Assembly (NCBI GenBank): GCA_002298885.1
Contig: DBMK01000051.1
Span: 1 to 24,624 of the forward strand
Reading direction: 5' to 3'
Length of the DNA stretch: 24,624 bases
Source: Anaerolineaceae bacterium UBA700
Lineage (GTDB): Bacteria > Chloroflexota > Anaerolineae > Anaerolineales > Anaerolineaceae
Within the stretch, counting starts at the first letter, position 1. Every line of letters starts with the position of its first letter. The notes beneath the pieces were generated by a model, which was given only the letters and a program-made list of their open reading frames with translations, did not search any database and was not told the DNA's origin. This document shows positions 8,254 through 17,246 of the stretch, in pieces. The position numbers and the translations under genes were made by a program.

Positions 8254-11200
8254 ATGGTATTCGGCGACCTCCTCGAAATTGGCCTGGTTTTGGTGGTCTT
8301 CGGCGTGGGTTTTTGGATCCTCGCCCGGTTCCTCATATCCAACCTGGCAAGGACGCTGTCGGCTCCCAGGTTGGCCAATTTGCCCCTGGCGGTGCAGCAG
8401 GCGGCGGACAGCCAGGAAGCCATCCTGATCGTCGGCCGGGGCGGCAAGATTGTCTCGATATCTACGCACGCTCGCCAAATCTTCCAGCTCGACCCCAACG
8501 AGATCCCTAACCTGGAACGCCTGGCGCGCAAAATCCGTCCCAGCGAACAATTCCTGGCGCTGTGCGCCGCCGAAGGCCAATCGCGCCTTGTGTTGTCCGG
8601 ACGCATGGTAGACGCCATCTCTTACCGGCTGGATAACGGGCGGGACCCGCTGTCGGTGGTGACTTTGCGTTTCCCGGAGCTGGCCTCCGACCTCGAAGGA
8701 GGCCAAAAAGGGCTGGGATCTGAGACGCTGCAAATCTTCAGCGAACTCTCCCAGGTAATTGCCGGCAGCCTGGATTTCGACGCCACCTTGCAGGCTATCC
8801 AGCAGAGCATTGAAAAACTGGTGCCGACCGATTTCCTGGAAATTACCGTATGGGAGTCGGCCACCGATTCACTCGTGCCGTACCGGTTCGTAGGGCTGCC
8901 GGGCGCCGAGCGTAAACTGGAGCTATCTAAACAGCGCTACGCCTTGGGGGAAGGCTATTCTGGATTCATCGCAGAGCGCCGGGAGCCGCTGATCGTGGGC
9001 AACATCGACGCCCGCGGTGACTTGCTGCCGGTTATCGATCGCTCGGAATTTCCAATTCGCTCCTTCATCGGGGTTCCGCTGGTGGTGGACAACGGCCTGG
9101 TCGGCACCCTGGAGCTGGGCTCGCTGGAAGTGGACACTTACCAGCAGGACGATTTGAACCTGCTAAATCTGCTGGCCGGGCAAGCCGCAGTAGCCTTGCG
9201 TAACGCAGTGCGGTTCCGGGCTGAGCAGCGCCGGATCGCAGAACTGGCCGGCCTGGCCCAATTGGCCCAATCCTTTAGCTCGGTGCGCGACCCGAAAAGC
9301 ATCTTCGTCCACCTGGTGGAGGCAATCAAGCCGCTCGTCCCGGTAGAGATCTTGGGTTTCTTGATCTACAACGAATCGACGCGCATGCTCGAAGGCCAGG
9401 AACCGATTTTTGGGCTGCCTGCGCAGATCGTAAACCTATACCGGGCACCAATTTTGCCGGGCAGCGCCGCCGAACAAACCCTATTGAACCAGGATGTGAT
9501 CATCACCGAGCACGCCAGCGAATCGCCGGAATGGGAGAACCTGGGGCTGTCTTTCCTGGCCCAGGCAGCCAGCCTGCGGGATACGGTGCTAATTCCCCTG
9601 ACCTCTGCCGGGCGGATGCTGGGATACCTGCAGGCCTCCAACCACCGCGACGGGAGCACTTCGTTCACGCAAGAGGAGCTGCGCCTGTTGATGATCGTCG
9701 GTAACCAGGCGGCGCCGATCATCGAAAATGCCACCCTGATGCTGCAGTCGCGCCAACGCGCCCAACGCGCCGAAGGCCTCCGGCGCATCGCCAGTCTGAC
9801 TAGTTCGGCGGCCACCCTGGACGAAATCTTGAAATATTCCTTGAACGAGCTGGGCCAGCTTCTCCAGGCTGGCGTGGGCGCGGTCTTTCTGGTCGATGCG
9901 GGCCGCAATTCGCTCCAGCTTCACCGCGCCTCGTTTTTTGGGGTGGAGCCAGACGAAAGCGCCGATTTTTCGATCTTCCTGGAAGACCCACAGTTTCCCT
10001 TTACGGTGACCGGCAGCCAGCGCGTCTTTGTCAGCGGGAACCTGCTGGAAGAGAAAGCTATCATCCCCTATTACCAACGTATCTTGAACGAGCTGCGCAT
10101 CGTTTCGGCAGTAGCTGTGCCGCTCATCGTACGCAATGACGGAATCGGGGAAATCTGGTTCGGCAGTACGGAGGTCAACTCCTTCGACCAGGGTGAGATG
10201 CAGTTGGTGGTCACTGCCGCCGGGCAGCTTGCCGGGGTAGTGGAGCAGAGCTTCCTGCGCGCCCAGACCGACGAAAGCCTGCGCCGGCGGGTGGAACAAT
10301 TGACCGCCCTTTCGCGCATCAGCCGTGAATTGAGCACATCGTTGGACCTTTCCAACCTGCTGCAGTTGGTTTACAGCGAAGCGCTTTTAACGACGCGGGC
10401 TGACTGCGGCACGATCCTGCTGTTCGAGCAGAATCAATCCCAGGAATTTAGCGAAGCGATCCGTTTTTATGTTGGAGACCCGCCGGGGAACGACCCTGCT
10501 GCGATTTATAAAGCCACCCTGACCGGCGGAAAACCTTTAAACGTCTCCGATACCGGCGCCCTCGAAATCGAGCTGCCGCACGAGGATATCGCCTCGCTGC
10601 TGGCTGTTCCGATCTATTACCAACATAATCCAGCAGGCCTGATCATTTTACATTCCCGCTTCCCGGCGTGTTTTGACCGGGACGCCGAGGACATCGCATT
10701 ATCGTTGGCCGACCAGGCTGCGGTTGCGCTGGGAAATGCGCTCCAATCCGAAGAGACGCTCAACCGTAGCGCGCTGCTGAAGCGCGAGCTGGACACCTTG
10801 GGGAAGTTGTTTCAGGTTGCGCCTTTATTAAAGCCGGACCAACCGCTCGAAGATGTGCTTCAGGCGCTGGCAGGCGCAGTGCAGAGCGTCACCCCATTCC
10901 AGGCCGTGGTCATCAGCCTGTACGAAGAAGAGAGCCAAATGCTCCGGCGGGTGGTCGGGGCTGGGCTGGCGCCGGAGGCCTGGAACGAGCTACGCGCCCA
11001 CACTCAGCCGTGGAAGAGCATTCAGCAGTTGCTGCTGCCGGAATACCGCCTGGGGAACTGCTATTACATCCCAGCCGACAAAACCCCCGTGGTGCCGGAG
11101 GATGTGCATTCGATTACCGTCCTTCCGACTGCCGAAGGAAACGAGGCCGACGCCTGGGTCACGGACGATTTTCTGCTGGTCCCGCTGTACGATTCGCAGG

Positions 11201-14200
11201 GCAGGCCGCTTGGCCTGTTCAGCCTGGATGCGCCTAACGACGGCCGCCGTCCCGACCGGCCGACGTTCGAGGCCCTGGACCTGTTTGCGGCCCAGGCCAG
11301 CCTGGTGATCGAGAGCAGCCACCGGATGGACGCGCTGCAGGCACAACTGCGCGAAGCCGAAGCGCGCCAGATGCGCCTGGCTCAGGCAGTTGAGAATACC
11401 CAGAGACACTTGCCGTCTCTGCTGCACCACGACCTTGAAAAGACGCTGATCATCCAGGGCATGCAACGCCAGATGGATCGGGCGCACGCCGGCCTGGAGC
11501 TGGCCGAACTGGCCAATCGCCAGACTGACTCAATCGCTATGCTGCGCGTGCTGGCGCAAGAATTGATGGTCCGGTTCGACCTGCAACTGGCTCTGATTGC
11601 TGAAAAGGATGTGGCAGGGGTGCGGCTCGTGGAAACGGTTGGAAATCCGCCCGCCGGGGCGAACATCGAGGCATTGTTCGGCCAGCGCAATCCGCTGCGC
11701 CATGTGGTGCTTGAGCGAAAACTGGCCCTGGTATCCAATGTGGACGGCGAACGGAGCTGGCAAAACAACCCATTCCTCAACGCCCTGAATGCGAAAAGCT
11801 TCATCGGCGTGCCAGTCCATATCAGCGAGAGCCACCAGATCGGCGTCCTGGCAATTGGGATGAAGGCATTGCCGCCTTTCCTGGATGGAGACGACCAGGT
11901 CTTCGGCCAGCTTTCGCGCCAGGTGAGTGTTGGCGCGCAAAACCTGGAACTACTTAAGGAGACTCAGCACCGCCTGCGTGAAGTGAACCTGCTGCTTGAG
12001 TTTACGCGTAAGATCGACGTGCTGGACCCAGGCGGCATCCCGCGGACGCTGGTCGAGACTGCACTGCGGGCCCTGCCCTCTGCCAATGCGGGGTGGGCAG
12101 CTCTGTGGCATGAAAACGAGCACGCCCTGGTACCGCAGACCGCCGCCGGATATACGGATAATAACAGCCTGTCCGGCATCCGCTTCCTTGAAACTACCGG
12201 CGAAAACCACCCGCTGCCGCTGCGCGTCTTCTTCATGGCATCGCCCCAGCGTCAGGAAGTCTCGTTTGCCAAGGATTACAACCTGCCATCGTCGGACCTG
12301 CTGCTCTACCGCCAGGCCACGGGCGGGAGACTGCCGGTCTCCAGCCTGATCGTTCCGCTCAAGCGTGGCGCCCATGTCCTGGGCGTGCTGGTGCTGGATA
12401 ATTTCTTCACTTCTGAGGCATTTTCAGGCGAAGACGAGGCCCTGGCTTTTTCACTGGCGCAGCAGACCGCCCTGGCCCTGGAGAGCGCCCGCCTGTTCGT
12501 GGCTGCCGACCGGCGCGCCTCGCAACTGCACGCCCTGACCGAGGTGGCGGGCACGATCACATCCAGCCTGCAACGATCGCAGCTCATCTCTTCCTTGTTG
12601 GACTTGTTTAAGGCCGTGCTTCCTTTCAATACCGGCACACTCTGGCTGCGTGAGGATGAGACTCTGAAAATCTACGCCACCAACGGATTCGCAGACGAGG
12701 AGAGCCGGATCGGACTGGCGGTTGCCATCCGTGACAGCGAACTGTTCCGCAGCATGATCCTGAACAGCCAGCCCATATGCGTCCCTGACGTGCGTAAGGA
12801 CGAGCGCTTCGTGACCATGGTCGAGCCGGAAAATATCTCGTGGCTCGGCATACCGCTCATCGCCAAGGGTGAGCTGATCGGCGTGATTGCCCTTGAAAAG
12901 CGCGAGGCCGATTTCTACACCTCCGAACATATCCAGGCTGCGACTACGTTCGCAAGCCAGGCTGCCATTGCGCTCGAAAATGCGCGCCTGTTCGAGGAAT
13001 CGACTCGCCGCGCCAGCGAGCTCAACGAGCGTTCGCAGCGTCTGGCCCTTTTGAACCGCCTTTCGTCCGAATTAAGCGGCGCCCTGGACGTGGACCGTGT
13101 CCTTGCGCTGACTGCGCAGCAACTTTTGGAGGCGCTCGGCGGAACGCGCGTGGCGGCGGTTCTGGCCAGCGACCGAGACGAATATACACTGCAGGTAGAG
13201 GTGCCGCCCGGGCCGGACGCGCTGCCGCGCACCTGGCCGCCGGTGAGCCTGTTCACCCGCCTGAAGGAGACGCAGGGGATCTTTAGCTGCGCCGACGTCG
13301 AGAGTGAGCCGGAGGTTGCTGGATTGGTAGACCTGTATCTGACGGCGCGCAAGGTAAAATCGTTTGCCATCGTGCCGCTGGTGACGGCGGTCAAGCTGCA
13401 CGGTTGGCTGCTGGTACAGAAGGATTCGCCCTACCGGTTTTCGCCGTCCGAGCTCGAACTGGCGCGCACCATCGCAAACCAATCCGCCATCGCCATCCAA
13501 ACTGCCCGGCTGTACCAGGAAACGCTGCATCTTACCGAGGACCTGGAACAGCGGGTGGAGGAGCGCACCTCAGAGCTGCGGCGAGAGCACAACAATACCG
13601 AGACCCTGCTGCACATCATCACCGAGCTTTCCAACAGTCTCGATCTGGACCAGGTTTTGAACCGGGCCCTGGGAGTCCTCAACACATCCATCGGCTCGCA
13701 ACAGAGCGTCCTTTACCTGCCGCAGAACAAGCGTACTTACCAGGTAGGCCTGTCTCTGGCGACCAACGACGGAGAGGGCATTTCGGCCATTGGCCAGGAA
13801 ATTGCCGGCTGGGTCATTCGGCGCCGCGTTTCTGCGCTGGTCGACGACATCGAGAGCGACAACCGCTGGACGATCAAACGCGACGAATCTCCGGCTTTCC
13901 GCAGCATGATCGCCGTCCCGCTGGTGCTGGGCGAGGAAATCTTAGGCGCCATGCTGCTGGTCAGCCAGCAGCCCAATTCCTTCGTCGCAGAGCAGGTTAG
14001 CCTGGTTGAGGCGACGGCGCGCCAGTTCAGCATTACCCTGAATAACGCCGAGCTTTTCACGCTGATCCGGGACCAGGCCGAAAACCTGGGCGGGATTCTT
14101 CGCAACCAGCAGATCGAAGCCAACCGCAGCCGGGCCATCCTGGAAGCAGTGGCGGATGGCGTATTGGTGACCAATTCATCGAATCACGTCACCCTTTGCA

Positions 14201-15192
14201 ACACTTCGGCAGAGCGCATCCTTAATATCCGCGCTGAAAACGTCGTCATGCAGCCGCTCGACCAGCTTTCAGGCATATTTGGCGAAGCCTCTCAGGACTG
14301 GCTGCATACCATCCAAAAATGGTCCGCGGATCCTACAAAATACCAAAGCGAGACGTTTGCACAACGGCTGGAACTGGATAATGGCAGTGTCATTGCGGTG
14401 AACCTGGCGCCAGTGTACTTCAGGGACGAATTCATGGCGACCGTATCTATCTTCCGCGACGTCACACATGAGGTCCAGGTGGACCGCATGAAGTCCGAAT
14501 TCATTGCCAATGTCAGCCATGAACTGCGCACCCCCATGACTTCGATCAAAGGCTACGTTGAAGTCATGCTGATGGGCGTCACTGGCCAGCTCAGCGAGCA
14601 GCAGGAGCACTTTCTGAAGATCATTAAGAACAACACCGAGCGTCTGAACCTTTTGGTAAACGACCTGCTCGATGTATCGCGGATCGAATCCGGACGGTTG
14701 AGGCTCGATTTGCAGCCGGTAGAGGTGCAAGAAGTGGTGAGCGAGATACTGACCGAATTCCAACGCCGCTCGCGGGATGAAGAAAGGCCGATGAGCTTCT
14801 CGCTGGATGCGCCAAAAGGGCTTCCGCCGGTCAAGGCCGATCTGGGCCGACTGCGCCAGATCATATACAGCCTGATCAGTAATGGCTACAGCTACACACC
14901 CGATAACGGTCACGTACTGGTGCGTCTGCACAAGAACAAGCACAACATTCAGATCGACGTGCAGGACGACGGCATCGGCATCGATCCGAAATATCAGGGC
15001 CGGATTTTCGAGCGGTTCTATCGCGGCGAGGATCCGTTGGTGCTGCAAACTGCCGGTACCGGGCTAGGCCTGGCGATATCCAAGATTCTGGTTGAGATGC
15101 ACGAGGGCAAGATCTGGTTCTCCAGCAGCGGAGTGAAGGGCGAGGGCTCCGTGTTTTCATTCACGATTCCGGTTTATAAACCCGAGGGATAG
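8254..15192 (+). CDS. Giant multi-GAF sensor histidine kinase
   Basis: A 2312-residue protein. One membrane helix lies near residues 6-28, followed by a PAS-like region (about 40-140). About ten GAF-like domains then run at roughly 156-323, 344-509, 519-673, 693-833, 853-1019, 1091-1233, 1251-1416, 1433-1580, 1606-1756 and 1793-1936. They are joined by helical linkers (a long coiled coil at about 1020-1090, and QRVEERTSELR before the last GAF). A PAS domain follows at about 1960-2076. The kinase core has HisKA with His2089 in NVSHELRTP, then an ATPase domain with SNGYSYTP, DDGIGI, FERFYRG and GTGLGL boxes, so it should be active. There is no attached receiver; a separate receiver gene follows after 3 bases. 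GAF domains could bind cyclic nucleotides, metabolites, haem or each other; no specific ligand residue can be assigned. Typical kinases are four to six times shorter. Confidence 0.92.
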   Translation: MVFGDLLEIGLVLVVFGVGFWILARFLISNLARTLSAPRLANLPLAVQQAADSQEAILIVGRGGKIVSISTHARQIFQLDPNEIPNLERLARKIRPSEQFLALCAAEGQSRLVLSGRMVDAISYRLDNGRDPLSVVTLRFPELASDLEGGQKGLGSETLQIFSELSQVIAGSLDFDATLQAIQQSIEKLVPTDFLEITVWESATDSLVPYRFVGLPGAERKLELSKQRYALGEGYSGFIAERREPLIVGNIDARGDLLPVIDRSEFPIRSFIGVPLVVDNGLVGTLELGSLEVDTYQQDDLNLLNLLAGQAAVALRNAVRFRAEQRRIAELAGLAQLAQSFSSVRDPKSIFVHLVEAIKPLVPVEILGFLIYNESTRMLEGQEPIFGLPAQIVNLYRAPILPGSAAEQTLLNQDVIITEHASESPEWENLGLSFLAQAASLRDTVLIPLTSAGRMLGYLQASNHRDGSTSFTQEELRLLMIVGNQAAPIIENATLMLQSRQRAQRAEGLRRIASLTSSAATLDEILKYSLNELGQLLQAGVGAVFLVDAGRNSLQLHRASFFGVEPDESADFSIFLEDPQFPFTVTGSQRVFVSGNLLEEKAIIPYYQRILNELRIVSAVAVPLIVRNDGIGEIWFGSTEVNSFDQGEMQLVVTAAGQLAGVVEQSFLRAQTDESLRRRVEQLTALSRISRELSTSLDLSNLLQLVYSEALLTTRADCGTILLFEQNQSQEFSEAIRFYVGDPPGNDPAAIYKATLTGGKPLNVSDTGALEIELPHEDIASLLAVPIYYQHNPAGLIILHSRFPACFDRDAEDIALSLADQAAVALGNALQSEETLNRSALLKRELDTLGKLFQVAPLLKPDQPLEDVLQALAGAVQSVTPFQAVVISLYEEESQMLRRVVGAGLAPEAWNELRAHTQPWKSIQQLLLPEYRLGNCYYIPADKTPVVPEDVHSITVLPTAEGNEADAWVTDDFLLVPLYDSQGRPLGLFSLDAPNDGRRPDRPTFEALDLFAAQASLVIESSHRMDALQAQLREAEARQMRLAQAVENTQRHLPSLLHHDLEKTLIIQGMQRQMDRAHAGLELAELANRQTDSIAMLRVLAQELMVRFDLQLALIAEKDVAGVRLVETVGNPPAGANIEALFGQRNPLRHVVLERKLALVSNVDGERSWQNNPFLNALNAKSFIGVPVHISESHQIGVLAIGMKALPPFLDGDDQVFGQLSRQVSVGAQNLELLKETQHRLREVNLLLEFTRKIDVLDPGGIPRTLVETALRALPSANAGWAALWHENEHALVPQTAAGYTDNNSLSGIRFLETTGENHPLPLRVFFMASPQRQEVSFAKDYNLPSSDLLLYRQATGGRLPVSSLIVPLKRGAHVLGVLVLDNFFTSEAFSGEDEALAFSLAQQTALALESARLFVAADRRASQLHALTEVAGTITSSLQRSQLISSLLDLFKAVLPFNTGTLWLREDETLKIYATNGFADEESRIGLAVAIRDSELFRSMILNSQPICVPDVRKDERFVTMVEPENISWLGIPLIAKGELIGVIALEKREADFYTSEHIQAATTFASQAAIALENARLFEESTRRASELNERSQRLALLNRLSSELSGALDVDRVLALTAQQLLEALGGTRVAAVLASDRDEYTLQVEVPPGPDALPRTWPPVSLFTRLKETQGIFSCADVESEPEVAGLVDLYLTARKVKSFAIVPLVTAVKLHGWLLVQKDSPYRFSPSELELARTIANQSAIAIQTARLYQETLHLTEDLEQRVEERTSELRREHNNTETLLHIITELSNSLDLDQVLNRALGVLNTSIGSQQSVLYLPQNKRTYQVGLSLATNDGEGISAIGQEIAGWVIRRRVSALVDDIESDNRWTIKRDESPAFRSMIAVPLVLGEEILGAMLLVSQQPNSFVAEQVSLVEATARQFSITLNNAELFTLIRDQAENLGGILRNQQIEANRSRAILEAVADGVLVTNSSNHVTLCNTSAERILNIRAENVVMQPLDQLSGIFGEASQDWLHTIQKWSADPTKYQSETFAQRLELDNGSVIAVNLAPVYFRDEFMATVSIFRDVTHEVQVDRMKSEFIANVSHELRTPMTSIKGYVEVMLMGVTGQLSEQQEHFLKIIKNNTERLNLLVNDLLDVSRIESGRLRLDLQPVEVQEVVSEILTEFQRRSRDEERPMSFSLDAPKGLPPVKADLGRLRQIIYSLISNGYSYTPDNGHVLVRLHKNKHNIQIDVQDDGIGIDPKYQGRIFERFYRGEDPLVLQTAGTGLGLAISKILVEMHEGKIWFSSSGVKGEGSVFSFTIPVYKPEG

Positions 15193-15195
15193 ACT

Positions 15196-15573
15196 ATGGC
15201 CAAGATTTTGATTGCCGAAGACGAGCGCGACATCCGAGACCTGATTGCATTCACTTTGCGGTTCGCGGGATATGAAGTGGTAGCGGTGGGCAACGGAGCA
15301 GAAGCTGTGGATGCGGCCTCAATCGAAATGCCCGATCTGATCCTGATGGACGTTCGCATGCCGCGCATGACCGGCTACGAGGCCTGCCAGCAAATAAAAG
15401 CCGACCCGCGAGTGCAGCACATCCCGGTCGTTTTCCTCTCTGCCAAGGGCCAGGAATCCGAAATCCAGTCCGGTTTTGCAGCCGGGGCAACTGAATACCT
15501 TTTAAAACCTTTTGCCCCGTTAGAACTGACCGAAAAAGTTAAAGAACTGCTTGAAAAATACCATCCTTCCTGA
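15196..15573 (+). CDS. Single-domain response regulator (CheY-like)
   Basis: A 125-residue receiver only. Acidic pocket EDE (8-10), phospho-acceptor Asp52 in LMDVRMP, Ser82 in FLSAK and Lys104 in LLKPF are all present. There is no output domain, so it would act by protein contact or as a phosphate shuttle. It begins 3 bases after the giant kinase stop, making it the likely cognate receiver, and is followed after 9 bases by the hydrolase-fold protein. The start ATG has only a weak ribosome site, consistent with translational coupling. Confidence 0.92.
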   Translation: MAKILIAEDERDIRDLIAFTLRFAGYEVVAVGNGAEAVDAASIEMPDLILMDVRMPRMTGYEACQQIKADPRVQHIPVVFLSAKGQESEIQSGFAAGATEYLLKPFAPLELTEKVKELLEKYHPS

Positions 15574-15582
15574 CCGGGAACC

Positions 15583-16371
15583 ATGAGCGCTATTTTTCTG
15601 GAACAGGCAATCGTGCATTACGAGGTGATGGGACGCGGGCGTCCCACCCTGTTCCTGCACGGCTGGCTGGGAAGCTGGCGCTACTGGATTCCGGTCATGC
15701 AGGCTGCTTCGATCACCTTCAGGGCCTACGCAATCGATCTGTGGGGGTTTGGGGATACCGCCAAGGAGGCAGCGCGTTTTACTCTCGAAAGCCAGCTCCA
15801 GCTCATTGATTCCTTCCTGGAAGAGATGGGTATCGCCCGGGTTGCCATTGTTGGCCACGGGTTGGGGGCCGTGTTGGGTGTGCTTTTTACCCGCCGCCAT
15901 CCCGAGCTGGTCGACCGGGTAATGGCGGTGAACTGCCCGTTCACCAATAGCATGCTCACCCCGCGCCTGGCGGAAGAGCCACCCCAGGGATTAGCCGATT
16001 GGCTCCTGGAACACGACCCGCTGGCAGAGGCGGTACGCCTCGAGATCGCCAAGACCGACCCCCGCGCCGTCCAGGCTTCCCTGGCCGGGTTGAAAGAGAT
16101 GAACCTGGCCGAATTGTGGAAAGATCTGAAGACTGCTTGTCTGCTGGTGCACGGCCAAAACGACCCGGCAGTGGCCGCGCCGCGCCCAGAGCAGACCGCG
16201 GAACTGCCGTATATGATCCACAGCATCACCTTCGACCAGTCGGGACACTTCCCGATGATCAGCGAGAGCAGCAAGTTCAACCGCTTGCTGGCCGATTTCC
16301 TTGCCCTGGGCTCTGGCGACAGCCCGCGCGAGTTGCAGCTTAAAGAAGAATGGAAACGAAGAGTACGCTAG
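15583..16371 (+). CDS. Alpha/beta-hydrolase-fold protein lacking the nucleophile Ser
   Basis: A 262-residue alpha/beta-hydrolase paralogue of the protein at 4523. HGWLGSW (26-32) and DLWGFG (52-57) are shared, and the first 96 residues align without gaps. The nucleophile elbow reads VGHGLG, with Gly93 exactly where the paralogue has Ser93. The acid (probable Asp194 in HGQNDP) and base (His222 in QSGHF) remain. GGG for Gly is at least two base changes from any Ser codon, so a single sequencing error cannot explain it. Ordinary serine-hydrolase chemistry is therefore unlikely. A ligand-binding or partner-protein role is inferred from its place directly behind the kinase and receiver. It is the last gene of the operon, and no clear terminator follows. 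Confidence 0.8.
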   Translation: MSAIFLEQAIVHYEVMGRGRPTLFLHGWLGSWRYWIPVMQAASITFRAYAIDLWGFGDTAKEAARFTLESQLQLIDSFLEEMGIARVAIVGHGLGAVLGVLFTRRHPELVDRVMAVNCPFTNSMLTPRLAEEPPQGLADWLLEHDPLAEAVRLEIAKTDPRAVQASLAGLKEMNLAELWKDLKTACLLVHGQNDPAVAAPRPEQTAELPYMIHSITFDQSGHFPMISESSKFNRLLADFLALGSGDSPRELQLKEEWKRRVR

Positions 16372-16399
16372 TATTTTAACCATTAATTACCGCCGAGAA

Positions 16400-16428
16400 T
16401 TGACATTTACAACCTGATCCAATATACT
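16400..16428 (+). promoter_or_regulatory. Consensus-like promoter for the thiamine operon
   Basis: TTGACA (16400-16405) and TATACT (16423-16428) are separated by 17 bases, a near-perfect sigma70-type match. Predicted start of transcription is near 16435, just upstream of the TPP riboswitch. Confidence 0.8.
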
Positions 16429-16449
16429 AGGCTTAATTGAATTTTCGTT

Positions 16450-16540
16450 GCATGGGGAGCCCGGTCTGCCGGGCTGAGAGGAGGACCGTATGTCCTCGAC
16501 CCTTATGACCTGATCCGGGTAATGCCGGCGGAGGGATAAT
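16450..16540 (+). promoter_or_regulatory. TPP riboswitch aptamer (THI element)
   Basis: The conserved TPP core is present in order: GGGG (16454-16457), a P3 hairpin GCCCGG/CCGGGC, CTGAGA (16474-16479), an optional P3a hairpin GAGGAC/GTCCTC (16481-16497), GACCCTTATGACCTGATC (from 16498), GGGTAATGCC and GCGGAGGGATA to about 16538. It lies between a strong promoter and thiN, so thiamine diphosphate should repress the thiN-transport operon. The P1 stem is weak by eye, so the outer boundaries are approximate. Confidence 0.95.
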
Positions 16541-16559
16541 ACTGAAAGCGCCAATCCAA

Positions 16560-16587
16560 CACCCTCCCTGGCGGAGGGTGTTTTGTT
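16560..16587 (+). terminator. Riboswitch expression platform: intrinsic terminator that also covers the thiN ribosome site
   Basis: CACCCTCC (16560-16567) and GGAGGGTG (16573-16580) form a perfect 8-bp stem with a 5-base loop followed by TTTTGTT. The 3' arm contains GGAGGG (16573-16578), which is also the only Shine-Dalgarno for the ATG at 16588. The aptamer's own 3' GGAGGG (16530-16535) is complementary to CCCTCC (16562-16567) and could form the competing antiterminator. Confidence 0.85.
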
Positions 16588-17244
16588 ATGTCAAATCGTA
16601 CAGCTTGGATTTTTGTAAACGGCCAGATGGGCCGGGCAGAGCTGCTTAAATCACGGGCCAGCTCGGGGGATTGGCTGGCGGCGGTCGACGGCGGATACCA
16701 GCTTGTGAAGAGCCTTGGCTTGAAACCGGACGTGGTAATCGGTGACCTGGATTCGTTAGCGCAGGGAGACCTGCAGGAGATCGAGCAGGCCAAAATACCC
16801 TTGCAGCGCTATCCAGTGGCTAAGGACGAGACCGACCTGGAACTGGCGGTCAATGCGGCGGTCGAGCGCGGCTGCCGTGTCATTCGCATAGCTTGCGCTC
16901 TTGGCGGCAGGCTGGACCAATCCCTGGCGAACCTGGCCCTGCTGCAGCGCCCCGACCTGGCCGATCTCGATGTACGTCTCGAGGATGGGGAGACGGAAGT
17001 CTGGTTGATCCGCGGCGAAGGCATTATCGAAGGGGAGCTGGGAGATATCGTCTCTCTTCTCCCGGTTGCCGGCCCGGCCGAAGGGGTGCTCACCAAAGGC
17101 CTGGAATATCCACTGCATTCCGAAATGCTTTGGCATTACCGCACGCGCGGGGTCAGCAACGTCATGCAAGGCGGCCGGGCAGTGGTTACCGTGCGAGACG
17201 GAATGTTGCTTTGCGTGCATATCCGCGGAAGTAAAGGAGCATAA
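16588..17244 (+). CDS. thiN: Thiamine pyrophosphokinase
   Basis: A 218-residue soluble enzyme expected to convert thiamine plus ATP to thiamine diphosphate plus AMP. Family motifs are VDGG (33-36), GDLDS (52-56), KDETDLELA (79-87), GGRLDQSLAN (106-115) and the C-terminal thiamine-site motif TRGVSN (186-191). Length is typical. The ATG lies directly after the terminator U-run and uses the GGAGGG held in the terminator stem. It is the first gene of a TPP-riboswitch operon with a binding protein and a permease, consistent with salvage of external thiamine. Confidence 0.95.
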   Translation: MSNRTAWIFVNGQMGRAELLKSRASSGDWLAAVDGGYQLVKSLGLKPDVVIGDLDSLAQGDLQEIEQAKIPLQRYPVAKDETDLELAVNAAVERGCRVIRIACALGGRLDQSLANLALLQRPDLADLDVRLEDGETEVWLIRGEGIIEGELGDIVSLLPVAGPAEGVLTKGLEYPLHSEMLWHYRTRGVSNVMQGGRAVVTVRDGMLLCVHIRGSKGA

Positions 17245-17246
17245 CT

